Source of the DNA: Zoogloea sp.
GTDB taxonomy: Bacteria > Pseudomonadota > Gammaproteobacteria > Burkholderiales > Rhodocyclaceae
Length of the DNA: 64,000 nt
Reading direction: 5' to 3'
NCBI GenBank assembly: GCA_016703645.1
Contig: JADJBR010000007.1
Span: 1,820,501-1,884,500, forward strand
The position numbers were made by a program, and so were the translations under genes. Within the stretch, counting starts at the first letter, position 1. Every line of letters starts with the position of its first letter. Below are positions 18,295 to 26,244 of this stretch, one piece after another. The notes under the pieces are model-generated. The model worked only from the letters and a program-made list of their open reading frames with translations. It did not search any database and was not told the DNA's origin.

Positions 18295-18361
18295 CGTACT
18301 CAAAACCGATCTGGCTATCGGTTATTGAACATTAATAGTCTTGTTCAATTTGTTGAGTACG
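18295..18361. other. Three-way-junction DNA beside the replication initiator
   Basis: Outer arms CGTACTCAA (18295-18303) and TTGAGTACG (18353-18361) pair perfectly. Between them lie two perfect hairpins that abut without gaps: AACCGAT/ATCGGTT (18304-18323) and ATTGAAC/GTTCAAT (18324-18349). Candidate origin of rolling-circle replication. Confidence 0.75.
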
Positions 18362-18419
18362 CTGCGTATTACCGTGTTTCGTACCGGCGCTTATCTGGCT
18401 TGGCGTATTGGTGATTACT

Positions 18420-18459
18420 GCTTGGCACTGCATCAGTTGCAGCCGATACAGTGCCAAGC
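18420..18459. other. Long hairpin between initiator and DUF927 gene
   Basis: GCTTGGCACTG (18420-18430) and CAGTGCCAAGC (18449-18459) pair over 11 bp around an 18-base loop. A TTTTC follows on the plus strand, but no plus-strand gene precedes it. On the strand of the element genes there is no U tract, so a replication or packaging role is as likely as termination. Confidence 0.6.
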
Positions 18460-18465
18460 TTTTCA

Positions 18466-20253
18466 TTACACCGTGGTCAAAATGAGGGAGTTGATGACGT
18501 AGAAGCTTTGCTTGCCGTTCTTCGATCCAGGCATGGTGACCTGCCTCGTCGGAGTGCCCCGGGCTCCAAGCATCAACAGATTGCGGGATTTCAGTGCAGG
18601 GATCACGGCTGACTTTCCATGCTGTAGGCAAAGTTGCTGCTGAAAAGCCTGTTGGGTAAGTAAGAATGCCGTCACACCATCGACGGTGTGAGTGAACCCG
18701 ATTGGCTGGCCCTTCGCTGAACGGTGTTCTCCAAGGGGGATGAACGATGCCAGATGATCGGTGATGTAACCCTTCACTGCCGCGAAAACAGGATCACGTG
18801 TAGCCGCCTCCGCTTCGTATTGACGATTCCATGCTTTGAAGCAGGTACGAGCAGCGCGGATCGCGACACCATTCTTGAAAGGCAAGATTCCGATTTCAAT
18901 CGCAAGCTCCCCAGCGTAAGCAACGGTCGCCAAACGCCGGGCAACGTCAAGCTGAAGTCCTGCCTCATGCAGGTCGGCACAGCTACTCATCAAGGTATCT
19001 TGAATTTTCTCGATACGCGCAGCCGCGGACTGTTCGATTTCCTCCTGATGATCCACGAGATGCTGAATAAACGCAGGCCCTGCCGTGCCGTAATACTTCT
19101 GGGCATTCATTGCCATAGCTCCAGCCAAGGCAGCATGGTTTTTATAGCCATGAACATTCTCGAAGACGCCATGGGATGAGAAGGGGATCGAGAGCATCCG
19201 GGCCAACTGACCAGCAGATGCCATTAATCCATGCTTGGCGAGATAGGCAGCGAAACTCTGTTCACCTGTCGAGATTGTTACTAACCGAAACCTATAGACT
19301 GGCTGGATTTTGCTATCTGAATTCAGCCTGGATTTTGAAGAGCCGTTCATCAAGTCATAGGCAGCCTCACCCGCATCATTGGCTTTGGCTTGCGACAACT
19401 CATCAAGCGGGAAAACCAAGTCGTTCCTCTCGACTGCAGATTGCAGAAGAGCGTTTGCAGTAGCTTTCCAACTGCCCATGATTTCCTCGTCGCCGAAGAC
19501 AGAACAAATGGCGGCAAGGGTGGCCGTTTTTCCGGAGCGCGAAGCTCCGTGCAAAAGAATACCGATGTTAGGCTGCTTCACTAAACCCAGCAGTGGTCCG
19601 GCAAAGGCAGCGGAGAGCAGCAATAGCTGACGTGAGTTGCCAGCGAAGAACTTGGCGACAAACTGCTTCCACTCCTCCAGCGTTCCCTGCTTTTTGAACG
19701 GTGCGGTTCCGTAGAAATACACCGCAGGCTTTTCGCCCCTCGGGGCCAGAATTTGGTTTCCATAGATGAAAACCTTTTTCCCACTCTCACCATTGCGATG
19801 CCAGCCGGGCTTTTCTACGCGCATGAGATTTTTCTGGGGGCTGCACCAAGTCAGCAACTCATCGAGGACGAGCAGCACGGTTTTCTTGGGGGAGAAATAC
19901 TCCCAGCCACAATTCAGAAGCCTTGCGATAAGGCTCTTGCTGTCTTTGCATTCAGCTTTTGGAACTTGAAGCTCGTGCCATGCGCCCCGGTCATCCTTGA
20001 ATTTGAGCAAAACCAACACCTTCGGTTCGGTCTCTCCGCGAATATAAGCATCCGCTTTGATAGGGAGACAGACCTTGGTCAGGTTGCCATGTTCCTCCTC
20101 AAGCTCCAGGAAGTCTTTTTTGAGCTTGATGGTTCCAAGCGAGCTCTGACGTGACGGTTTTTCTTGAGGGTGCTTGGGGTTGGCTGCGCCGCTTTCACCA
20201 TCCGTGACCAAACATGAGCCGTTACCTGTGCGGAGATTTTCAGTGGTAAGCAT
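18466..20253 (-). CDS. DUF927-family replication ATPase
   Basis: 595 residues. The DUF927 core is clear: EYFSPKKTVLLVLDELLTWC, GWHRNGESGKKVFIYGNQI, the Walker A loop LLHGASRSGKTATLAAICSV, a Walker B-like LVFPLDELSQ and SRLNSDSKIQPVYRFRLVTI with STGEQSF. Such proteins are helicase-like ATPases, often fused or linked to primases, in phages and integrative elements. The first 40 residues are low-complexity. The start overlaps the stop of the upstream Xis-like gene by one base (TAATG). Likely works with the II/X initiator. Confidence 0.9.
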   Translation of the reverse strand: MLTTENLRTGNGSCLVTDGESGAANPKHPQEKPSRQSSLGTIKLKKDFLELEEEHGNLTKVCLPIKADAYIRGETEPKVLVLLKFKDDRGAWHELQVPKAECKDSKSLIARLLNCGWEYFSPKKTVLLVLDELLTWCSPQKNLMRVEKPGWHRNGESGKKVFIYGNQILAPRGEKPAVYFYGTAPFKKQGTLEEWKQFVAKFFAGNSRQLLLLSAAFAGPLLGLVKQPNIGILLHGASRSGKTATLAAICSVFGDEEIMGSWKATANALLQSAVERNDLVFPLDELSQAKANDAGEAAYDLMNGSSKSRLNSDSKIQPVYRFRLVTISTGEQSFAAYLAKHGLMASAGQLARMLSIPFSSHGVFENVHGYKNHAALAGAMAMNAQKYYGTAGPAFIQHLVDHQEEIEQSAAARIEKIQDTLMSSCADLHEAGLQLDVARRLATVAYAGELAIEIGILPFKNGVAIRAARTCFKAWNRQYEAEAATRDPVFAAVKGYITDHLASFIPLGEHRSAKGQPIGFTHTVDGVTAFLLTQQAFQQQLCLQHGKSAVIPALKSRNLLMLGARGTPTRQVTMPGSKNGKQSFYVINSLILTTV

Positions 20254-20528
20254 TACAGTTCCTCCCCGTTCAACAGGCGAACCACGTCATTTGCGGGCCA
20301 AGCCAGACGCCGGTTGGGAAGCTTGAAGGGCTTAAGTCCCATATAGTGCCCACTACGGGATAATGCCGAACGAATGCTGGCGGGCTCAACATGAAAGACT
20401 TGGGCTAAGTCTTCGGTTGAGAAAATCCTGCCCGGCGTCGGGTTAGGCGGAGGAACTTGGTGGAGGGTAGTGATGGGCTCAATAGCATTAAAGCTAATGC
20501 CAGAGCCTTGAGAGAATGGGTAGTCCAT
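20253..20528 (-). CDS. AlpA/Xis-like DNA-binding protein
   Basis: 91 residues from MDYPFSQGS, with AAGGA eight bases before the ATG at 20528. The helix-turn-helix region reads RIFSTEDLAQVFHVEPASIR and then GLKPFKLPNRRLAWPANDVV, close to the winged-helix fold of excisionases. Likely recombination directionality factor or regulator of the element. First gene of the operon that continues with the DUF927 ATPase. Confidence 0.7.
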   Translation of the reverse strand: MDYPFSQGSGISFNAIEPITTLHQVPPPNPTPGRIFSTEDLAQVFHVEPASIRSALSRSGHYMGLKPFKLPNRRLAWPANDVVRLLNGEEL

Positions 20529-20784
20529 TATCGAAGTCCTTAAGAAATTGAAAGATTTCGATCCCGTTTGAATATGGACTGCTGGGCGCACGAACCCCGG
20601 TTGATACATCCTTGCGGATGAAAACTTCGCAACTGCTCATCAAAGCATTAGCGATGCTTTCTACAACCTAGAACTGCGCCCGAACTGCTTCGGGATCTTG
20701 CTTTACAACTCAAGGACCACGGGGAAATTCCCATAGGGTCCAGATAAGGACGCCGGTTAGACGTTTGTTTTAGTTATGGAACGC
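20529..20784 (-). ncRNA. Long structured leader of the Xis-DUF927 operon
   Basis: About 250 transcribed but untranslated bases. Hairpins in RNA order: GGGAA/TTCCC near 20730, CCCGA/TCGGG at 20679-20694, AAAGCAT/ATGCTTT at 20642-20660, and CATCC/GGATG near 20610. No long open frame. It could be a regulatory leader or a site for an antisense RNA. Confidence 0.5.
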
Positions 20785-20813
20785 ATAATCCAACGTTAAT
20801 CAATCGTTGTCAA
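20785..20813 (-). promoter_or_regulatory. Promoter of the Xis-DUF927 operon with internal operator
   Basis: TTGACA (20808-20813) and GATTAT (20785-20790) are 17 bases apart on the minus strand. Between them lies an inverted repeat CAACG/CGTTG (20791-20795, 20805-20809), well placed for a repressor. Confidence 0.65.
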
Positions 20814-20874
20814 CTATTTGATTCGACATTGTTTTTTTCCGCTGCCGGACGGGAGAGGGATTGGCGGCGATTGA

Positions 20875-20897
20875 GGTAGATCGACGTAGATCGACGT
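20875..20897. repeat. Short tandem repeat after the integrase gene
   Basis: GTAGATCGAC occurs twice in tandem and the unit is partly repeated again, three bases beyond the integrase stop. Confidence 0.6.
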
Positions 20898-20899
20898 GG

Positions 20900-22274
20900 C
20901 TATTTTAAATTTGAAAATTTCAGGCCAGCTTGTTCGAGCATCCATGCCTCGATCTTCGTATGCCATACTCGCAGGAGATCAATAGGGCGAACCCGATAGT
21001 GTTTTTCGGCGGTGGCACTGGGCTTGTGACCTTGAATTTGAGCGACAACTCCTGCTGGGCACTCCACCCATTCGGCTAGTGTGCCGAAGCTGCGCCGCAG
21101 ACCATGTATCGAAAGCGCGGGGAGGCCGGCCTCGGTCAGGAGCCTTGTTGTGCTGGATTCTAGGTTCTTGCAGGCGGCCAGTCTTTGATGTCTTACTGCT
21201 AAATACCCACGGAGAAGGAGTCCAGTCGTCTGGCTTCTCGCTATCACTTTTCCGTTTGCTGGAAGGTGGTGTTTCATTTTTTGCTTTGAGAATCGCAAGC
21301 AGGCTGGCGACGTAGGTGTCAGGGGATGGTCCTTTGTCCCTCAACTTTGTCGCGGATAGTCAACGTATTCCATTTGAAATCGACATCTTCCCATCGAAGA
21401 CTGGCGATCTCCTCTCGCCGTGCCCCCGTTAAAAGAGTGACTTGAAGGTATGCGGCGATGCCTGGGTTACTAATTCGTTTAACTGAAGCGAACCACGCCC
21501 GAAGCTGTTCCCGCTGCAGGCAGTCGTCTTTTGCCCGTTTTTTTGGAAGGGTTTCCTTTGTTACCCGTGGGGTGCAGGCATCTAAATGGACAGAATCACG
21601 GAGTTGAGGTTGGTCACCGCACCAGTTCAAGAATGCGCGAAGTAGGCCAAAAGCAAGTCTGGCATGAGTTGGGCGTCGAGTACTTTCCTCTGTTAGCCAC
21701 AAACGCACTTTTTCAGTATCAATTTCAGGCAACGGCAAAGACAGAAGGGGGATAAGAATTCCCGGTTGGGTAATATCGCTTTCCCCGCTGCGACGACCTC
21801 TGGTACGTTTTTCACCTCCTGGCTTACTGACGGTATTGTGGTCGGCCAGATGGGATTTGCTCCAGCGAGCTTGGCGTTGCTGTATGTAGTCGTGCCATGC
21901 AGTCAGTGCGGGTACGATTTGTTTTTGGGCTTCATGTTCTTCGGCAATGCGCCGTGCCTCAGTCTCGGCCAGTTGATCTGCCTTTGCATGGCGTGGGTCT
22001 ATGCCCTGGTCAATCATTCCCTGAAGTCTTCTGGCTTCTGCCTGGGGCTTAGTCAATGCTCCAGGCTTTGCAGTCACCAATCGTGAGGCGGAAATTTTTG
22101 GTGCCGAGAGTGCTTTGGAAAATATATGCTTTTGATCCAGACGGCGAACGTTTTCCCGGTGGTGTGGCGCGAACAGCTAATCCTGGGGCCTCGCTGTCCC
22201 GAGAAAGGCTTGAGCCTTGTCTAGGGGCACTGGAATTCACGTATCCGGCCTGCGGTGAGTTTGATACGAGCCAC
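20900..22274 (-). CDS. Tyrosine integrase of the element, frameshifted
   Basis: P4-type site-specific recombinase of about 450 residues when frames are joined. A GTG at 22274 gives ARIKLTAGRIREFQCP, then DSEAPGLAVRATP and SKAYIFQSTL, which are typical of the N-terminal arm-binding domain. The catalytic arginine is in LTGARREEIASLRW, HxxR in IHGLRRSFGTLA, and the tyrosine in KPSATAEKHYRVRP. Frame changes occur near 22215-22190, 22055, 21335 and 21150. If real they would lock the element in place; if sequencing errors it is functional. It lies against attR with its 3' end inwards. Confidence 0.9.
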
Positions 22275-22287
22275 GGCTACCCTTATT

Positions 22288-22312
22288 TCCATGTAAGAAC
22301 TTTGTAAGAGAA
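22288..22312. repeat. Element-end repeat, right copy
   Basis: Exact 25-base match to 8460-8484, same orientation, 13 bases upstream of the integrase start codon and about 130 bases inside attR. Contains two TGTAAGA units. Confidence 0.7.
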
Positions 22313-22440
22313 ATTTTAGGGTGTCGTTCGATGGGAATCAAATAGTGAACGTTGTGCGCTGATTGATGTAGTTGATTTATATGGATAAAATATCTTGCAT
22401 ACAGCCTCAGTCAATCTGGCTCAATGTCGATTTTTTCGGT

Positions 22441-22485
22441 TTCATAACCCATAGGTCGGCGGTTCGACTCCGCCCATCACCACCA
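22441..22485 (+). repeat. Attachment site attR
   Basis: Second copy of the 45-base tRNA-Met 3' half, with one T-to-C difference in the T loop. It lacks the tRNA 5' half, so it is not a gene. Confidence 0.92.
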
Positions 22486-22498
22486 CCCGATTCAAGCA

Positions 22499-22528
22499 AA
22501 ACGGCCAATCCGAAAGGGTTGGCCGTTT
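22499..22528 (+). terminator. Original terminator of tRNA-Met, displaced by the element
   Basis: AAACGGCCAA/TTGGCCGTTT stem of 10 bp followed by GTTT, 14 bases past attR. The spacing matches that of a tRNA terminator before insertion. Confidence 0.75.
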
Positions 22529-22694
22529 GTTTCCGGCCGGGGGCACTGCAAGCGAGCTGGCCGCCCATACATCGCGGTCAATCCTGATGGCAACCTGCTC
22601 CCTGATCCCAGACCCGACCGCCCCCCCTCTGCTGGCGGCGTCTGCATCGCCTTCAGGATTCGTTCCCGTTCAGTCACCTTCTTGGCTGAACCCG

Positions 22695-23008
22695 TCATGG
22701 CCAGGCGGCTAGCGCGCGCATCGGCCGAATCTCGCGCGTCACCTTCTCGCCTATTGCCACTTCCGCCTGCTTTGGGTCAAGGCGGTTTGCAAGTTCATCC
22801 AGAATTGCGGCGTAGTGTCGAGTAGCGGGCGAGGCGCGCACGCAGTGTCAGGCGTCACCGCCCGGCGCTCGCGCACGATATCGTTGATGCGCGGGGCAGG
22901 AACATGCAGGTCCATCGCCAGGGCATTGGCGCTGAGGCCAAGCGGCAGCAGAAATTCTTCCCGCAGAATCTCGCCCGGATGAATGGGGCGCATGTTGTTC
23001 GTAGCCAT
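22695..23008 (-). CDS. higA: HigA-type antitoxin, frameshifted
   Basis: XRE-family antitoxin of about 105 residues. MRPIHPGEILREEFLLPLGL and NALAMDLHVPAPRINDIVRE are hallmark HigA sequence, followed by TTPQFWMNLQTA. Two frame changes (near 22825 and 22775) are needed to reach VAIGEKVTREIRPM and a stop at 22695. It lies 11 bases after higB and would bind and silence that toxin. Confidence 0.88.
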
Positions 23009-23019
23009 ATTGAAGTCCT

Positions 23020-23301
23020 TCAATGGTAGTCCGCGATTTCGACACCTTCCGGCCCTGTAGCCGTCCAAACAAAGCAAACGTGCCACTGGTCGTTGATGCG
23101 AATGCTGTGCTGTCCAGCTCGGTCCTCGGTAAGCGCTTCGAGACGATTGCCCGGTGGAGAGCGCAAGTCCTTCAGTTCTTCGGCGGCATCAAGCATTTGC
23201 AGCTTTCGCTCTGCGACAGCCTCAATGTTTCGGAATCGCTTCGGGCGCAGCCCCTTGTAAAGGGCCTCGGTGTCTTCGCACCGAAATGAACGAATCGTCA
23301 T
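23020..23301 (-). CDS. higB: HigB-type toxin
   Basis: 93 residues. MTIRSFRCEDTEALYKGLRP, then LDAAEELKDLRSPPGNRLEA and the active-site region QHSIRINDQWHVCFVW are typical of HigB ribosome-dependent mRNA interferases. Complete and unbroken. Order higB then higA is usual for this family. Confidence 0.92.
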   Translation of the reverse strand: MTIRSFRCEDTEALYKGLRPKRFRNIEAVAERKLQMLDAAEELKDLRSPPGNRLEALTEDRAGQHSIRINDQWHVCFVWTATGPEGVEIADYH

Positions 23302-23358
23302 GGATTCAAACTATATCGACAGGCGTTAAACGTCAAGAGTTAAGCTTGCACGCTGCGG

Positions 23359-23555
23359 CTACTTAACCGCTCGGAGCGTGGTTGCTTCGCTCTCCACAGG
23401 CGGCGCTATGCCGGCCTGCTTCAGAATCCAGCCCTCAATCTTCACGTGCCATACCCGCAACAGCGCCAGCGGCCGGCGGCGGTAGTGCTTCTCAGCGGTC
23501 GCGTTCGGCTTGTGGCCCTGAATCTACGCCACCACACCCACCGGACAGTCCAACC
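23359..23555 (-). pseudogene. C-terminal remnant of a second tyrosine integrase
   Basis: Translates as IQGHKPNATAEKHYRRRPLA then LLRVWHVKIEGWILKQAG, closely parallel to the end of the integrase at 20.9 kb, including the catalytic tyrosine. A TAG replaces a codon just before IQGHK, and everything upstream of about 23555 is missing. It marks an older element at the same locus. Confidence 0.8.
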
Positions 23556-23620
23556 CGCATTCACTCTCGAATCAAACATCCTTACACTGCGGTCGATCAG
23601 CACACCTCTTGCTCGCCATC

Positions 23621-24595
23621 ATGGTTCGCCCGCAATCTCCCCTCCGCTCGTGCCCACTATGTGATGCTGAGTGCTCATCGACTTCGTCAGAAAACCCAGT
23701 GATTCCATGCCCCAACTGCGGAGAGTATCAAATTGAGTACGCGTGCTTGGTCAGCATGGACAGCCTCATCAACGACCGATCAGACAGTCAGGCCATACTG
23801 CGCCATGCACTTTCCAAGATGCATCGACAGAGTCAGCGCCCCATCCTGAGGCTTGGGCACGCCGAAGACCTCTTGCGGACCATGAAGCTCCCTGGGTTCC
23901 GAGAGCAACTCGACAATCTCATCGTGTGGATGGCTCGCGTAACAAAGGGTTATGGCGGGACCGTCGATCGGATAGCGGAAAACGCACTCGGGCCAGTGGG
24001 TGCAGTAGATCGAATCGGCCTCAACTTCATTACCCACCACGCGTACTCAAACGGTTTCATAAGCGCGACCACCGCACCGTGGCAAGACGGCTCTGAGGAT
24101 TTTCTTGCAGCGACGTTGACGTTTGCCGGCTGGGATCGGTATGAGACGATTCAACGCGGAGCGACAAACTCCCGTCTTGCCTTCATGGCGATGAAGTTCG
24201 GAAACACAGAAACAGAGCGCATCTATGTCGACTTCTTCAAACCCGCAGTCGCCAAGACGGGCTTTGAACTACGGCGTAACGATGAAGCGCAACGGGCAGG
24301 ACTGATTGACGACCTGATGCGCGTCCAAATTCGCCAAAGTCGATTTGTCATTTCCTGATCTTACGGATCACAACAATGGCGCGTACGGGAGGCCGGATAT
24401 GCAGAGGGCTCGAAGCCAGTGATCTACACCTGCCGTACAGACCACTTTGACAGCCCCAATATCGGAGCGCACTTCGACACAAACCATCACCTGACAGTGC
24501 TTTGGCATCCGAACGACATGGAATCTGCCGTGGAAAAACTCAAGGCCACCATCCGCGCCACTCTGCCGGACGAAGCCGCACTTCAAGACGTTTAA
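23621..24595 (+). CDS. Zinc-ribbon protein with deoxyribosyltransferase/TIR-like C-terminus, frameshifted
   Basis: About 320 residues when two frame changes near 24357 and 24393 are joined. The N-terminus has a four-cysteine ribbon (SCPLCDAECSS...IPCPNCGEYQI). The C-terminal part reads LAFMAMKFGNTETERIYVDF, then IRQSRFVIS, DLTDHNNGAY, EAGYAEGSKPVIYTC and THFDTNHHLTVLWHP-like sequence. This resembles the nucleoside 2-deoxyribosyltransferase-like fold that is related to TIR domains. It lies among element scars, hinting at a defence role. Function is unproven. Confidence 0.65.
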
Positions 24596-24647
24596 AGACG
24601 CCATCCTTGGCCGGACAAGCGATGAACACTCGCAAGTCTGCGCCTCG

Positions 24648-24886
24648 CTACTCCCACTCCCGATGCCGTGCCAGGCAGCCCCGGATCCGTTCCACCGTCT
24701 CCTCCACCGGTGCCTTCCTCGACACCTCCAGCCCCAGATCCCGGGCGATGGCGTTCACCGGGCGGGGTTGAGTGGAATGCCGCCCCGGTCGATGGCGGCG
24801 ATGAGCATGCGGGCGCGCTCGATCTCCGTAAGCGCCTTGCGACCTTGGATGCGCTGACGGATCCAGATCAGGAAGGCTGCTTTCAC
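24648..24886 (-). CDS. Small conserved hypothetical protein, frameshifted
   Basis: About 79 residues: KAAFLIWIRQRIQGRKALTE, then IERARMLIAAIDRGGIPLNP and VNAIARDLGLEVSRKAP. A GTG start overlaps the kinase stop (GTGA) and GGAGG precedes it, so it is coupled to the kinase. One frame change near 24770. Function unknown, but pairing with this LRR kinase suggests a shared process. Confidence 0.55.
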
Positions 24887-26209
24887 AGGGCCTCCTGCAA
24901 GCCTGCAAGGCGCTGCTCAAGTTCGGCAAACAGCGGGCGGGCACCGGGATCGGGGGCCACGCAGCGGGCCTGAAGGTGTGCCAAGCCCAAGCGCAGATCG
25001 CCTTCCCGCCCGTCCGCACCGCGCTCCACCAACTCTTCCAGCAGGCATCCAAAGGCCCGCACCTCGATACGCTGCAAGGCCTCCGCCGCCCCCGGGTCGC
25101 CGGGTGGATGGAAGGACGCGGCGCCAAAATCACCGAGCACGGCCCGCCCCTCGCCACAATGCAGGATGTTGTGGGCGTAGAGATCGCCGTGATTGATGCC
25201 TTGCGCGTGCAGGTGGCGGGCCACCGAGGCGATTCCCCGGGCGATGCGCAGAGCCGCATCCGGGGTGAACAGGGTATCCGGGGCGTAGACGTCACGGGTG
25301 CAGGACTCGAAGCTGGGCGGCCCGGCGAGGCTGCGGAAGCGCGCGTCGATCAAGGCCATCACCAGCCCGTGCCCTTCGGCCGGATGACCGGCGATGCGGC
25401 CCAGCACCGGGATCAGGTTGGGGTGATCGCCCGCCCCCAGGCACACCGCCATCTCGTTGAGGGGCAGGCCGTCGCTGGTCACCGCGCCCTTGAACAGCTT
25501 CACCGCCACATCCCGGCAGCGGGCACCGTCCTGCCAGGCGGCCCGATGGATCACCCCGGAGGCGCCCTCCCCCAGCACCTGCTGCAGGGCCAGGGCATGC
25601 CAGGGCACCGGATCTGCCCGATCCGCCCCCTGCGCGGCCTGCTCCACGGCCGCGCAGAAGGGGTTGCCGGCATAGGCCAGCCACGCCAGGCGGGGCAGGC
25701 GCAGCAGCCAGCAGGGCAACCCGGTGAGCTGATTGGCGGCGATGCGCAGCAGTTCGAGCCAGGCACGCGGCCAGCTCCGGCGGCAGGCTGCGCAGGCGGT
25801 TGCCGGCCAGCATCAATTTCTGCAGCCGGGTGCAGCGCCCGATGGCCGCCGGCAGCACCTCGACCTGATTGTCGGTGAGGATCAGCCAGCGCAGACGGGG
25901 TGGAAGTGCCTCGGCGGGCACCCGTTCAATCTGGCAAGACTTGAAGCCCACCATCTCCAGTTGCGGGCAGCGCCCCAGCACCTCGGGCAGCACCCGGAAG
26001 GGATTGCCCGAGCAGAACAGGATGCGCAGCCGGTGCAGACGCGGCAGATCATCCGGCAGCGTGCTGAGCTGATTGCCCGAAAGGTCGAGCACCTCCAGGG
26101 TATCGGCAAGATCGAAAATCTCCCGGGGAAACTCGCCCAGGCCGGCACACAGGCGTAGCTGCCGCGCACCGTTCAGGCGCCCGGCGCGCAGGTCTTCAAG
26201 GGAATGCAT
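24883..26209 (-). CDS. Leucine-rich repeat protein kinase, frameshifted
   Basis: Cytosolic protein of about 440 residues. Residues 1-170 carry leucine-rich repeats (LEVLDLSGNQLSTLPDDLPR, LRWLILTDNQVEVLPAAIGR, LQKLMLAGNRLRSLPPEL). A eukaryotic-like kinase domain follows: glycine loop LGEGASGVIHRA, lysine in DVAVKLFKG, catalytic loop INHGDLYAHNIL and the DFG-type GDFGAASF. One frame change near 25740 lies between the two parts. No signal or membrane segment. Substrates unknown. Confidence 0.88.
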
Positions 26210-26244
26210 GGACGGCGCGGAAAGTCGGCGAAGGAATGCCGATT

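Larger units (their letters stand above)
8362..22485. mobile_element. Integrative element of about 14.1 kb in tRNA-Met
   Basis: Bounded by 45-nt direct repeats of the tRNA 3' half. The integrase lies at the right end next to attR, as expected for P4-type elements. Contents in leftward order: integrase, AlpA/Xis-like protein, DUF927 ATPase, II/X replication initiator, toxin-antitoxin pair, HEPN gene, an AT-rich protease/DUF945 pair in the opposite direction, then a five-gene phage-recombination-type operon. There are no capsid, packaging, conjugation or relaxase-transport genes. This suggests a replicating, mobilisable or phage-satellite-like element rather than a complete phage or ICE. Confidence 0.88.

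Noticed and set aside
18420-18459. Ordinary Rho-independent terminator of the DUF927 gene
   Set aside because: The U run is on the wrong strand for that leftward gene.
22492-22698. Leftward 68-codon frame whose ATG overlaps the higA stop
   Set aside because: No family resemblance, it runs through the displaced tRNA terminator and ends near attR; probably chance.
22751-23301. higBA as cargo of the current element
   Set aside because: It lies outside attR (22485), so it belongs to the flank or an older element.
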